A stretch of 64,000 nt of DNA from Hormoscilla sp. GM7CHS1pb (GCA_014323675.1 JACONN010000002.1:2710001-2774000); one strand, 5' to 3'. Counted from the first letter of the stretch, positions 39,659 to 50,053 are shown. Numbers and translations are program-made. The notes: generated by a model from the letters alone, not told the origin.

Positions 39659-40612
39659 ATGCAGACAATAGAGAGAACAGGGCAACAGACAAGGGAAAGA
39701 CCAGAAGACACTACCGATACCGATTGCGATTTTTCGGTCGTTTCCGGGAGCCCCCACCCTGTTGTGTCGCATCCTGCGCACAACATGGGTGGGTGCTCCG
39801 GAAACGAAAGTCTGCGGACCGATCGGCCCTTAAAGATAGCAGGAAAGACATTCAGATCGCGCCTGATGACGGGAACTGGCAAATATCGCAGCATGACAGA
39901 GATGCAAGAAAGCATTATGGCCAGCGGTTGCGCGATCGTTACCGTAGCAGTGCGGCGGGTACAAAGGAAAGCCCCAGGACATGAAGGGTTAGCAGAAGCA
40001 ATAGACTGGAGTAAAATCTGGATGCTACCCAACACAGCTGGTTGCCAGACAGCAGAAGATGCCATCAGAGTAGCACGTCTGGGGCGGGAAATGGCTCTTC
40101 TGTTGGGCCAGGAAGAGAATAACTTTGTCAAACTAGAGGTGATACCCGACAGCAAATATCTGCTACCAGACCCGATCGGGACTTTAGCAGCAGCGGAACA
40201 ACTGGTGAAAGAAGGCTTTGCAGTTTTACCCTATATCAATGCCGACCCCTTGCTAGCCAAAAGACTAGAAGATGCGGGTTGTGCCACTCTCATGCCCTTA
40301 GGTTCCCCGATCGGTTCCGGACAAGGGATTAAGAATGCGGCCAACATTCAAATCATCATTGAGAATGCCGGAGTACCAGTAGTAGTAGATGCTGGCATAG
40401 GCACCCCCAGTGAAGCCGCAGCAGCAATGGAAATGGGGGCAGATGCCTTGTTGATTAATACAGCGATCGCCCTGGCGCAGAACCCAGCTGCAATGGCCAA
40501 AGCCTTCGGCCAAGCAACGGAAGCAGGTAGGCTTGCATACCATGCTGGACGTATTCCTGTCAAATCATACGCCGGTGCCAGTTCCCCGATCGCTGGCACA
40601 ATCACGAGCTGA
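39659..40612 (+). CDS. thiG: Thiazole synthase
   Basis: ThiG builds the thiazole phosphate of thiamine from deoxyxylulose phosphate, dehydroglycine and the ThiS thiocarboxylate. The core starts [19 protein letters not shown], with the catalytic lysine in [11 protein letters not shown], then [14 protein letters not shown], the phosphate loop [13 protein letters not shown] and [12 protein letters not shown], ending IAGTITS. I prefer ATG 39659 ([13 protein letters not shown]) over 39620, although neither has a strong ribosome-binding site. The N-terminal extension contains an in-frame palindromic repeat (39738-39812, [20 protein letters not shown]) that the enzyme does not need. One odd point: [16 protein letters not shown] is normal family sequence, so the core looks intact. 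Confidence 0.9.
   Translation: MQTIERTGQQTRERPEDTTDTDCDFSVVSGSPHPVVSHPAHNMGGCSGNESLRTDRPLKIAGKTFRSRLMTGTGKYRSMTEMQESIMASGCAIVTVAVRRVQRKAPGHEGLAEAIDWSKIWMLPNTAGCQTAEDAIRVARLGREMALLLGQEENNFVKLEVIPDSKYLLPDPIGTLAAAEQLVKEGFAVLPYINADPLLAKRLEDAGCATLMPLGSPIGSGQGIKNAANIQIIIENAGVPVVVDAGIGTPSEAAAAMEMGADALLINTAIALAQNPAAMAKAFGQATEAGRLAYHAGRIPVKSYAGASSPIAGTITS
39738..39812 (+). repeat. Composite palindrome in frame near the N-terminus of thiG
   Basis: CGTTTCCGGGAGCCCCCACCC faces GGGTGGGTGCTCCGGAAACG. Same family as 34617-34702 and the block 43390-43800. Its length keeps the reading frame. Confidence 0.75.
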
Positions 40613-40804
40613 TATCAGTTATCACGTACCAGGCCCGTTCCCAGGCAGAGCCGTGGGAACGAGGGTGCCACTTACCTCGCCGGTACGTGGTAACACGACC
40701 CCCAGACTGGCATATAGGAGATATAAAAAATTGTGAACTATAAAAAACAGGAGACGTCAATTATTTGTTAAGATAAGTAAAGAATCACAAAGAGGATTTA
40801 ATAA
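40613..40804. other. Gap between thiG and psb34
   Basis: Contains one GTTCCCAGGCAGAGCCGTGG-type palindrome (40637-40665). AGAGGA (40791-40796) is the ribosome-binding site of the following gene. No other gene. Confidence 0.5.
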
Positions 40805-40975
40805 ATGCCCTATACTACAGAGGACGGCGGCCGTCTGAACAACTTCGCAGTAGAACCGAAGATCTCTTACGCAACCCCTCCCGACAAGCGCCAACAGTTA
40901 ATATACGCGATCGCAGGGATGGTAGGCTTAGGGCTAGTAGGAGGTTTAGTGTTCGTAGCTTACAGCATAAGCTAA
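40805..40975 (+). CDS. psb34: Psb34 (Ssl1498 family) photosystem II assembly protein
   Basis: 56 residues: MPYTTEDGGRLNNFAVEPK at the N-terminus, then a single membrane helix (IAGMVGLGLVGGLVFVAY) and a two-residue tail. The TTE-GGRLNNFA signature defines the Ssl1498 family, relatives of the light-harvesting-like (HLIP) proteins, shown to bind photosystem II assembly intermediates through CP47. An AGAGGA ribosome-binding site lies 8 bases upstream. The gene is intact and is one of the best indicators that the host is a cyanobacterium. Confidence 0.9.
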   Translation: MPYTTEDGGRLNNFAVEPKISYATPPDKRQQLIYAIAGMVGLGLVGGLVFVAYSIS

Positions 40976-41350
40976 GGGCAGCTAGGGGCAAGGACTAAAG
41001 TCCTTACTACGAACGGGACTAAAGTGCTTTAAAAGGTTTGTAGTAAGCACTTTAGTGCTTACCTCTTAGGATCGCAGATAGAACATACATTCCGCACGAA
41101 CAAATATGACATGATTATGTGTGACGGACCGAAAAGTTCATATCCGTATAAGTAAATATACATCCTGTTTCCTAAATGATCGGAGCTAGTACGGATTAAA
41201 AAAGTAGTGCGATAGTAATCTAACCGATAAATTACGTATTACTTAGCATGTTACAAATTGTCGTGCGGAAAGTGGGATAGAATCCTGAAGAAGCTATTGT
41301 CAGCTGAAGAGATGGATATACAAGCATAGTTCTTCAAATCTGGCAAAACT
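40976..41350. other. Intergenic, with CTACGAAC-type palindromes
   Basis: 40988-41070 holds two adjacent palindromes built from AAGGACTAAAGTCCTT-ACTACGAAC and GTAAGCACTTTAGTGCTTAC. The same units occur in the TPR coding repeat (41946-42171), at 56680-56740 and 59908-59968. The rest is unremarkable. Confidence 0.6.
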
Positions 41351-43370
41351 GTGACAGCTCAAGAGGTTCTGGATTTAAACAAACAAATATACAAGCGTCT
41401 GGAAGCAGCGTTGAGTCTGAATCTGCTAAGCCAAATATTTTTAGCAGTGTGTGATGACTGTAGCTTGCGCAATCAGATTGCTAACCAGTTAACCGAAGCA
41501 AAATTTGCCAGGGACCAGACTGGGGATGGTTCAACTAGATCCTATCCCCTGTTGGTAAGTCTGAAATTGAATGTGAAAGATCCGAATCCGGTGAGCGAGA
41601 TTGCTCACTGGTTGGGCCAGCACCCAAACCAAGGGCGATCGATCGCCCTTGGTTTTCAAATTTTAGGAGTAGAGCAATTAACGCGGCAACCATCAAGGAT
41701 ACAGCGGCAATTTCTGAACTATCTGCAAATGATCGGGCAGAGTTGGCCATTACCTTTAGAGTTAACGCTACTGCTGTGGATGCCGCGACCGTGGTTGCTT
41801 TCTATTCAACAGTCAGCACCGGATTTTTGGCGTTGTCGGACGGGAATTTTTGAGTTTGTCAGTGAACCAACGCCAGTGTTAGCTGACTCCTGGCCAGGGG
41901 AAGATGCTGATGCCCTTAGTAGTAAGACACCTTTTACGGCTTCTTTACCCGAGCAAGGACTGAAGTCCTTACTACGAACCAAGTCTGTAGAGACAGAAGA
42001 TGCTGATGCCCTTAGTAGTAAGACACCTTTTACGGCTTCTTTACCCGAGCAAGGACTGAAGTCCTTACTACGAACCAAGTCTGTAGAGACAGAAGATGCT
42101 GATGCCCTTAGTAGTAAGACACCTTTTACGGCTTCTTCACTCGAGCAAGGACTGAAGTCCTTACTACGAACGGAGACAGAGGAACTAATTGATGCGTTCT
42201 CCAGAGGAAATTTATACCGAGATATAATTCATCAGGGAGAGGCGACAGCAGAAAACCTGATAGAAGCAATTATCGCCTATGAACAAGCCATAGAATACCT
42301 TGAGGAAGACTCCCATCTGTGGGCATATATATTGAATGACCTGGGAAATCTCTACTGGATGCGATCGCGCCACATATCTGTTCGAGAGCAAGCGATCGCT
42401 TACTTAGAGCAGGGAATAAAAGCCTATGAAATTGCTTTAAGTCATATATTACAGTACGATCGATTAGAGAGTGCTGGTCACGATGGTAAAACCTACAGAA
42501 GATTACAGAATAACTTAGGGGCAGCCTATAGTGAGTTGGCTAGATATGTCGCTCCAGTAAAGAATTTACAAGAGTCGATAATCTACTATACAGAAGCCCT
42601 GGATTATAGTCAAGAGTTGTCAGATGGGAAGCAGTATGCTGCCACATTGAATAACTTGGGGACAGCCTATTGGAATTTAGCCCAGCATCAACAGCCAGTA
42701 GCCAACCTGCAACAGGCGATCGGGGCATATTCGGAAGCGCTATCATACTCTAGCCCGTCCCAAGAGCCATTAAATTATGGGATGATACAAAATAACCTGG
42801 GGACAACATACTGGAATCTAGCTGTGTGCTTGTCAGAACCAGAAGAATATCTGCAGATGGCAATTAGTGCCTATAAAATAGCATTAGAATATCGAACTGC
42901 CAGTGCCGCACCAGCAGCCCATGCAGCAACTCAGAATAATCTGGGCATGGCCTACTGGCACCTCGCTAATCAGGAAGGGATTTCAGGGCCCTTGAGAGTG
43001 GAGTTTTTGAGCAAATGCATTAGCGCTTATCAACAGGCTTTGGAAACAGCTCTCCTAGGACAATTGACAGATCTCAGCTTCGATCTATTGGCCACCCACA
43101 ACAATCTGGGACTAGCCTATTATCAAAAAGCCACCCAAACTGACTCCATAGAAGTCGAGCACAAGCTTCACGATCTAGAAGCAGCTTTAGAGCATCATCT
43201 GCAAGGCCTTGTCCGGATGGGAAAATCAGCCCGAACTGTATGGGTCCGCCTTTAATTATGTCATCCAGGTGATTCGCGTGCTCTACAGAGCATGTGGTTT
43301 ACCCGGACAAAATCAAGCCCTATCAAGGGTGCCTCCGAAGCTATTACCAGAGATTTTGCGCCGTCTGTAA
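41351..43370 (+). CDS. Tetratricopeptide-repeat protein, frameshifted near its end
   Basis: Starts at GTG 41351 (634 codons in the first frame). Residues 1-175 form an N-terminal domain of unknown role found ahead of TPRs in cyanobacteria. Residues 184-278 are three 32-residue repeats created by a palindromic DNA repeat. From about 320 five TPR-like units follow, each with the signature NNLGTAYWNLA...AIxAYxxAL, suited to protein-protein interaction. The first frame ends at 43255 (VWVRL), but shifting one base at about 43237 continues YGSAFNYVIQVIRVLYRACG to ILRRL with stop at 43368-43370, so the true protein is probably about 670 residues. No catalytic motif is seen; partner unknown. Confidence 0.7.
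41900..42171 (+). repeat. 96-bp coding repeat, nearly three copies
   Basis: GAAGATGCTGATGCCCTTAG starts at 41900, 41996 and 42092, an exact 96-bp (32-residue) period. Each unit encodes EDADALSSKTPFTAS and LPEQGLKSLLRT and contains the palindrome CAAGGACTGAAGTCCTT-ACTACGAAC, which is otherwise intergenic. The third copy has SLEQ instead of LPEQ. Confidence 0.92.
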
Positions 43371-43984
43371 TCACGTACCAGTGACAACCGACCGATCGTG
43401 TCCGAGAGCGCCCACCCGACATGGGGGGGTCGCGTCCAGGAGCACCCTTTCGTTTACCGATCCACCCACCCATGTCGTTGCCTGCGGCGAACGACAGGGT
43501 AGGTGAAGAGGAAACGACCCTGTCGTGTCGCTCCCGCGCACGACATGGGTGGGTGTCTCCGGACGCGAAGTTTCCTCTTCGCCCACCCTGTTGCTCGCCT
43601 GCCCGGCAGCGACATGGGGGGGTCGCGTCCAGGAGCACCCTTTCGTTTCCCGAGACACTCACCCATGTCGATTGCTGACTCTTCGCTATAGTCTAGTATC
43701 TCTTTAAACTTCCGCGATTGCTCGTGGAAACGACCCTGTCATGTCGGGACCGCGCACGACATGGGTGGGTGTCTCCGGACGCGAAAGAAGAGGAAACGAA
43801 AGTCTCTGGACACGACAGATGCCTCTCGGGTAGTGCGTTCCCAGGCAGAACCTAGGAACGAGGCGCTCCCGAGAGGCATCGTCAGGCGATCCGCCCGGAC
43901 TACGCTAGACAGATGGAGAGAGCACATGGTATGATAGGGTGAAAGTCTGAAATAGTATAAGCAACCCATCTGTTTTCCCTAACC
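43371..43984. repeat. Dense block of composite palindromes
   Basis: Between about 43395 and 43800 there are several copies of a motif built from CACCCACCCATGTCGT, GTCGCGTCCAGGAGCACCC and their complements, plus the approximately 160-bp unit also found inside the IS630 transposase. Around 43818-43881 a nested palindrome (GATGCCTCTCGGG ... CCCGAGAGGCATC with inner GTTCCCAGG) follows. ORFs on both strands through this block are by-products of the repeats. No gene is supported. Confidence 0.8.
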
Positions 43985-46754
43985 TTGCTAGAACTTGACC
44001 TCAAAACCCTATTTCCCTTTGAGTTGGATTCTTTTCAGCTCTCTGCGATCGCGGCCCTTAGACTCCGGGAAGTCCGTAGTCGTCTGTGCGCCCACCGGTT
44101 CGGGCAAAACCCTGATCGGGGAATATGCCATCTATCGGGCCCGGGCTCACGGGAAACGAGTATTTTATACTACTCCGATCAAAGCCCTTTCTAACCAAAA
44201 ATTCCGGGACTTCTGCCATCAGTTTGGCAAAGAGCAAGTAGGATTACTGACGGGTGATGTGTCAAGATTTCCGGACTCGCCGATTCTGGTGATGACGACA
44301 GAAATCTTTAGGAATATGCTGTATGGCACAGACATCGGAGATGTCGGCACATCCCTGAATAGTGTAGAGGCGGTAGTGCTAGATGAGTGCCATTATGTCA
44401 ACGACTCCCAGCGAGGTACAGTCTGGGAAGAGTCGATCATCTATTGTCCGCCGTCAATTCAACTGGTGGCCCTGTCGGCCACGGTGGCCAATAAAGAGCA
44501 GCTGACAAATTGGATCTCCCAAGTACATGGACCGACAGAGTTGGTAGCATCAGACTATCGACCAGTGCCCCTAGAATATCACTTCTGCGATCGCAGAGGG
44601 TTATTTCCCCTACTGGACAGTAACCAAAGGGATATGAATCCCCTGCTGAAAAGCCGGAAAGTGCGACGCAAGGGGGAGAGAGGGCGTTTTCCGGTGGAAG
44701 ACTGTCCGACGATCTCCTTTGTGCTGGGTCAATTGATGCAGCGGGATATGCTGCCAGCAATATACTTCATATTTAGCCGCCGGGGCTGCGAACGGGCAGT
44801 GGCAGAACTGGGAAGTATGTCACTGCTGAATGCAGCAGAATCAGAGCAGGTAAAAAACCGTTTAGATCAATTTATCCAGGATAATTATCACCATTACAAC
44901 CCCGACCAGATCGCATCCCTGTACAGAGGCATGGCGGCCCATCATGCGGGGGTATTACCGATGTATAAGAACTTGATCGAAGAACTATTTCAGCAGGGTT
45001 TATTGAAAGTGGTGTTTGCCACAGAAACCCTGGCAGTAGGAATAAATATGCCCGCCCGGACAACGGTAATATCCAGCCTGTCAAAGCGTACAGATGAAGG
45101 GCATCGGATGCTGAATAAGTTAGAATTTTTGCAAATGGCGGGCAGGGCAGGTCGCCGAGGCATGGACGATCAGGGTCATGTGGTAACGGTGCAAACGCCA
45201 TTTGAAGGGACGAAGGAAGCTCTCAAGCTGACAATTAAAGAAGTAGAACCCCTCAGGAGTCAGTTTACACCCAGCTATGGCATGGTGCTGAATCTACTGC
45301 AAACTCGCAGCTTGGCAGAAGCAAAAGCACTGGTAGAGAGCAGTTTTAATCAGCACCTGGCGACATCAAACCAACTAGATGCGATCGCATCTTTGTCAGG
45401 GGAGATAAATTATCAGACAGGGGAACTGGCAGAGTATGAAAAAAACTTGTCAGAATATGGATACGGGGATATAGAGTCGATCGGGGAGCAACTGACAAGC
45501 TATGAAAAATTAAAAGAGTCAATCAAAGTCGAACATAAAAATCTAAAAAATCTGCAAAACCAGGCGCAACAGGAACGGACAAAAGACCTAGCAGCAGCGA
45601 TTAATTTTGCCGTCACGGGGACAATACTCAGGCTAAAAGGAAAGTACGTGAAAGTGGCAACGCCAGTGCCAGCGGTACTGGTGGAGAAAATCCCCGGGTC
45701 GGGGATGGCCCCACAGTTGGTATGTTTGGGCAAGGATAATCGCTGGTACGTGGCAACGGTGGCGGATGTGGTAGAATTGCATGCAGAAGTACCCCGTTTA
45801 AGGGTAGTGGATGAATTGGCTCCCCCAAACCAGATGCTGCTACAGCGAGGAAAATCTGGCCAGGGAGATGCAGTAACGGCCCAAATAGCCCAGCAGATAC
45901 CAGTAATGACTATGGCAGAACCAGCAGAAGTGGTGATGCAACGATCGCGCATAACGGCTCTCCAAGAGAAGATGGATCAACATCCAGTGGGGCAGTGGCG
46001 CGATCGCTTAAAGATAGTGAAGCAACTGACGAGAGCAGAGGCAGTGCAGGCCCAAATCAAAAAACGTCAAGTCCAAATAGAAAAGTGCAAGCAAGAACTA
46101 CAAGAACAACTGGCACGCAACTGGGAAGAATTTATCTGTTTGATTGAGATATTGAAAGAGTTTAACTGCCTAATTGACGACGGTGAGCGTCTAAGGGCGA
46201 CAGCATTAGGGCAGCTATGCGCGGCCCTGAGGGGAGATAACGAACTCTGGCTGGGTTTAGCTTTAATGTCAGAAGAACTAGAAGATCTCAAACCAGAGCA
46301 GCTAGCAACAGTATGTGCAGCTTCGATCACGGAGGAGTCGGAACGTAAAGACAACTGGACGGGATATGAATTATCAGCGGAAGTGAAGCAAATATTAACA
46401 GGGCCTAGGTCTAGGTTGTGGAGTATCCGCAAGAGATTAATTCAGGTGCAGCGGCGCTACCAAAAGAAAACTCCCATGCTCATGCCCCCAGTGTGGTTAG
46501 AGCGGGATTTAATAGCCATAGTGGAAAAATGGGCATCGGATGAGGGGGGCAAGCAAGTATCATGGCTAGAACTTTGCGAGCACACCAGTTTAGACGAGGG
46601 AGATGTGGTGCGGATGTTGCGCCGAACATTGGATTTCTTGTCGCAAGTGCCTCGTTTGCCCCACCTGTCAAAACGGTTGAGAAGAAATGGCAGCATCGCG
46701 ATGGATCTGATGAAACGGTTCCCGATCGATGACAGTGGGGAATTGGAAGTATAA
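43985..46754 (+). CDS. Ski2-like DExH-box RNA helicase, one-base frameshift near the start
   Basis: ATP-driven RNA helicase related to Ski2/Mtr4. The start is TTG 43985 (LELDLKTLFPFELDSFQLSA); at CCC 44055-44057 one C too many moves to the frame that gives LDSGKSVVVCAPTGSGKT. Motifs in order: Walker A APTGSGKT, TTPIKALSNQK (Ia), TGDVS (Ib), VVLDECHYVND (DExH box II), LSATV (III), YFIFSRRGCE (IV), VVFATETLAVGINMPARTTV (V) and QMAGRAGRRGMD (VI). After residue 420 comes the long C-terminal region with coiled coil (residues 480-540 and 660-720) and a DSHCT-like end. About 920 residues, normal for cyanobacterial members. Such a conserved gene is unlikely to be dead, so the shift may be a sequencing error. 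Confidence 0.88.
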
Positions 46755-46813
46755 GGGATTTCCAGTGATGCGCTCTGATAGGAAAATACGGAAGTCTGGC
46801 AAGGGGTTGTATT

Positions 46814-46835
46814 TCGATCGCGCAGCTTGGCGCAG
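46814..46835 (-). repeat. Degenerate 22-bp element in intergenic sequence
   Basis: TCGATCGCGCAGCTTGGCGC-AG followed by CCATGG; one mismatch (CTTGG for CGTGG) to the others. Lies between the helicase and the next gene. Confidence 0.75.
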
Positions 46836-46940
46836 CCATGGAAAAATTTTATGAGAAAAGAAAAGAAAAAAGCATTTGGGGAAGAGGTAAGTTAGGGTTT
46901 AAGAGAAAAGGAAATAATAGGGACTCAGGGTAGAAAGTCA

Positions 46941-47215
46941 ATGACAGTTGTAGAAAAACTGGTAAAAGATTGGCGAAGGAGGCTACAAACAGAATGTGCA
47001 GACCAAAACCAGAAAACGCTGGAAAGCACGATCGTCTGGTTGCTAGGAGAAGATCGAGACCGGTATGAGACGATGAGCGCCGATCAGTTGGAAATAGCGG
47101 AGCAAGCAATGGATTATCGCTACCGGATTTTACAGCAGCGATACTTGGGGGTGCCCCCAAAGCAGCATATAACCGCTTAATGCAGCGGATCAGCAGCTTG
47201 TTTTTGATTCGCGCA
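46941..47215 (+). pseudogene. Conserved cyanobacterial protein, truncated
   Basis: ATG 46941 starts MTVVEKLVKDWRRRLQTECA and continues LESTIVWLLGEDRDRYETMS, with DYRYRILQQRYLGVPPK. After a one-base shift at the C5A3 run (47155-47162) the other frame continues AAYNRLMQRISSLFLIR, then meets a remnant of the short palindrome (GATTCGCGCAGCCATAG, 47206). I recall the family as widespread in cyanobacteria but not its function. Helical, charged; the C-terminal half is missing. Confidence 0.55.
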
Positions 47216-47278
47216 GCCATAGGATTTGAATTGAAAATAATTCTCTTTATCATCGCTTTTTGTATTCAATTTTTATAG

Positions 47279-47395
47279 GTCGCAACTTAAGTTACTATAG
47301 CATGTTCTCGTCGTTCTTCTGTCAAGGTGACATCAGGTTCTTTATTCTCATCGAGCCATTCACCCAGGCGCAGGCGCAGCAGCTCGTCATCTCTA
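47279..47395 (-). other. Possible C-terminal fragment of an unknown gene
   Basis: The minus strand reads DELLRLRLGEWLDENKEPDV-TLTEERREHAIVT then stop near 47286. No start is visible; perhaps a relic of a small antitoxin-like gene. The rest of 47216-47452 shows nothing. Confidence 0.3.
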
Positions 47396-47452
47396 ACCGC
47401 AGTCGAGTCAGTTCGAACAGAGGGGGAGTTTATCCTTGAATAACTGCACTGA

Positions 47453-48100
47453 CAGTCTGCCTATTTGAGTGATGTTTCTGATTCAGTCTTAATTGGGATT
47501 CCCGATGTAGCTGTAACATCCCACAGATCGATCCCAACCCAAATAAGATCGACGACTGCAACCCTGCCAGCAAAATCTGAATCGATAACGGTAACCCTGC
47601 CCATACCAGAAGAAATCCGAGAAAGTTATTTAGAAATTCGAGAAGTGGCAACCTCCCATGTAGTGACAGTAATTGAAATTCTCTCTCCCACTAATAAACG
47701 AGCTGGAAAAGGACGGGAAGCGTATGAAGACAAGCGGTCTCAAGTGCTCGCTAGTCCGACTCACCTAGTAGAGATTGATTTACTTCGGGGAGGTAAACCC
47801 ATGCCTATTCTCGGTGAAACCCCACGCACAGATTACCGCATCTTGGTTGCTCGCAGAAATAACCGTCCTCGGGCTCAGTTGTATGGATTTAATGTCCGCC
47901 AAGAGATTCCCCAGTTTCTGCTGCCTTTGCGGTCAAGAGATCCCGAACCATTAGTGGATTTACAGAGTTTGTTAGCTCAGGTGTATGAGCAAGCGGGATT
48001 CGATATATCCGTGGATTACTCTCTTGAACCCGTACCACCACTGAAGAAAGACGACAAAGCTTGGGCAGATCGACTGTTACGAGAACAGGGTCTGCGGTAG
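47453..48100 (+). CDS. DUF4058 family protein, N-terminally truncated
   Basis: Residues IGIPDVAVTSH, SYLEIREVATSHVVTVIEI, LSPTNKRAGKGREAYEDKR, LVEIDLLRGGKPMP, DYRILVARRNN and the final AWADRLLREQGLR match DUF4058, a cyanobacterial family of unknown role, suspected to be nuclease-like. The family normally begins with about 60 more residues (starting MPSPFPGMDPYLE); here a stop lies just before QSAYLSDVSDSVLIGIP, so the beginning is lost. The first available start in the frame is TTG 47465. Possibly still expressed but likely non-functional. Confidence 0.75.
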   Translation, partial: QSAYLSDVSDSVLIGIPDVAVTSHRSIPTQIRSTTATLPAKSESITVTLPIPEEIRESYLEIREVATSHVVTVIEILSPTNKRAGKGREAYEDKRSQVLASPTHLVEIDLLRGGKPMPILGETPRTDYRILVARRNNRPRAQLYGFNVRQEIPQFLLPLRSRDPEPLVDLQSLLAQVYEQAGFDISVDYSLEPVPPLKKDDKAWADRLLREQGLR

Positions 48101-48513
48101 CTACCACGAGCCTGTTGTCTCTCGTTAGATAACAGAGGCTCGCGATTCTTGGACAAGCTACATGGTTTGATTTGATCTTAGTCCCAGCAGTGGTAATGTT
48201 ATCGACTATCGTATTTTGTACGATTATTACCACGTTCAAGACCACACAAATGCCCAGTCTAACTTTACCAACGATTGTGAACAGTGCTATTAGCTTTTCC
48301 AGAGTTTCTAAGAATTATCTGGAAATAGCACAACTACTGGTCGGACAATCTTCCCATAGTGATAGCTTAACTGTACTGCAATTAAAGTAGGTAAGATTAA
48401 CTGAAATATTTGCCCTTGTCCGCTGTGAGATCTGCTTGAAAATTGATTCGAGAGTGCCAAGAAACCGGGTTTATTCACTTCTGACTCACACAAATGAGAA
48501 TATCCCGGTAGTG
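48101..48513. other. Intergenic gap, nothing recognised
   Basis: Convergent gap between the DUF4058 gene and murF. A plus-strand frame at 48172-48390 is open (LTLPTIVNSAISFSRVSKNY) but has no ribosome-binding site or known relative. A half palindrome AGAAACCGGGTTT lies at 48460-48472. Confidence 0.4.
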
Positions 48514-49866
48514 CTAGGGATTAGCCATTAGCTGACTGACAACTCGGTCTAATCTGACGGAATGGGACGCCTTAAACAAGAGGCGATCGCCCGGTTGGAT
48601 CGTCTCTTTCAATCGGTTAATCAAGGACTCGTGAGTGGGAAAGGTTTCTGTAGGTATTCCTGCGGCACCCAGGGCGATCGCCTCTGCTTGGGGGTCATCC
48701 ACCAAAACCAGTACGGCATCCAGCATGCAGTTCCGGGCCGTTTCCCCTACTTGCTGGTGAAACTCGGGCGATCGGGTACCCAATTCTTTCATGGTTCCCA
48801 GGACAGCAATGTGACGCTTTCCGGGGGTTTCTGCTAGCAGATGCAAGGCCGCTTTCATAGATTCTAGCCCGGCATTGTAAGTTTCATCTAAAATGACAAG
48901 ATCATTAGGTAACTCGTGGCGCTGGGCGCGTCCTTGAGGTAATGTCACTGACAAACCTTCCGCAAATACCGTCCAGTCAATGTTCAGCACCTGCGCCACT
49001 GCTAATGCTGCCAGATAATTAGAAGCATTGTGACGCCCGGGTAAAGGTAAAGGCAACTGCACTCCTGATAATTCTAGGGTATTTGGATCGATCGATCGCC
49101 CCCGCAAGTCCCCTGATTCTAAACCGTAGGTAAGAGTTTGTCCTTGCCAAACTGTGGCCGCAGTTGACATCAGTCGGCGATCGTCCTGGTTGAGAATTGC
49201 CACGCCAGTCGGGGGCATTTCTGCTAGCAACTCGCACTTGGCACGGGCGATCGCCTCTTCGGAACCAAGCAAACCGATATGGGCCGTTCCCACATTAGTA
49301 ATTACCCCCATAGTGGGCCGGGCTATTTCCGTCAACAGGGCAATTTGGCCGACACCGCGCATTGCCATTTCCAGCACAGCAAAGTTATGCTCTGAAGAGA
49401 GTTCTAAAATGGTTTTGGGGACGCCAATTTCGTTATTAAAATTGGCTTGACTTTTGAGCACATTCCCCTGGGTTGCTAACACGGCGGCAATTAATTCCTT
49501 AGTGGTAGTTTTGCCCACCGAACCCGTGACCGCAATGATGGGAATGTCAAACTGCTGACGCCACCAACTGGCGATTTGCTGGTAAGCTACGAGGGTATCT
49601 TCTACCACCAACTGCGGTACGGGTAGGGGCAGGAGTTTGTCCGTGATGGCCGCGATCGCACCCCGGGCGATCGCCTCCGAGACAAATTCATGTCCGTCAA
49701 ACTTTTCTCCCCGCAATGCCAGGAACAACTCGCCGGAGGATTTGCCATACTGGAGACTGCGGCTATCGGTAGTAATGCCAGTAACTAATGGGTTTATTGC
49801 CTCATCCTGGAAGTGATGAGAAACTGCCTTGACAATTTTGGTAATTTGAGATAGGTTAGCGTGCAT
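48514..49866 (-). CDS. murF: UDP-N-acetylmuramoyl-tripeptide:D-Ala-D-Ala ligase
   Basis: Adds D-Ala-D-Ala to UDP-MurNAc-tripeptide in the cytoplasm, the last soluble step of peptidoglycan precursor synthesis. 450 residues, normal length. Features: TGITTDSRSLQYG near residue 30, Walker-type loop AVTGSVGKTTTKEL at about 115, NFNNEIGVPKTIL, MRGVGQIALLTEIARPTMGV, NVGTAHIGLLGS, and the third-domain DETYNAGLESMKAAL. Intact from ATG 49864-49866 to the stop at 48514. Stands alone. Confidence 0.95.
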   Translation of the reverse strand: MHANLSQITKIVKAVSHHFQDEAINPLVTGITTDSRSLQYGKSSGELFLALRGEKFDGHEFVSEAIARGAIAAITDKLLPLPVPQLVVEDTLVAYQQIASWWRQQFDIPIIAVTGSVGKTTTKELIAAVLATQGNVLKSQANFNNEIGVPKTILELSSEHNFAVLEMAMRGVGQIALLTEIARPTMGVITNVGTAHIGLLGSEEAIARAKCELLAEMPPTGVAILNQDDRRLMSTAATVWQGQTLTYGLESGDLRGRSIDPNTLELSGVQLPLPLPGRHNASNYLAALAVAQVLNIDWTVFAEGLSVTLPQGRAQRHELPNDLVILDETYNAGLESMKAALHLLAETPGKRHIAVLGTMKELGTRSPEFHQQVGETARNCMLDAVLVLVDDPQAEAIALGAAGIPTETFPTHESLINRLKETIQPGDRLLFKASHSVRLDRVVSQLMANP

Positions 49867-49940
49867 ATGGCGATAATGATTAATTTTGGCGATAGTAAAA
49901 GACTCTGTACCGTTTATCCTTGGTAGTCAGCTATCATCAA

Positions 49941-50053
49941 TTATTCTGCCCAATTTTCCAAAGCTAATTGAGAAATCCGGGAAAATTCCCTGACGTTATT
50001 TGTCACCAAAGTCACTCCTAAGTAGAAGAAGCCCAAAGCATGGTCGATAATAT
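49941..50053 (-). pseudogene. VapC-type PIN toxin, C-terminal scrap
   Basis: The minus strand reads NIIDHALGFFYLGVTLVTNN, then VREFSRISQLALENWAE and stop (49941-49943). This matches the end of VapC toxins (LGVTLVTNNVREFSRI is near consensus). The N-terminal two thirds are gone. Confidence 0.65.

Noticed and set aside
43261..43707. Overlapping ORFs on both strands in the repeat block
   Set aside because: All derive from GC-rich palindromes, read similarly on both strands, and match no family.
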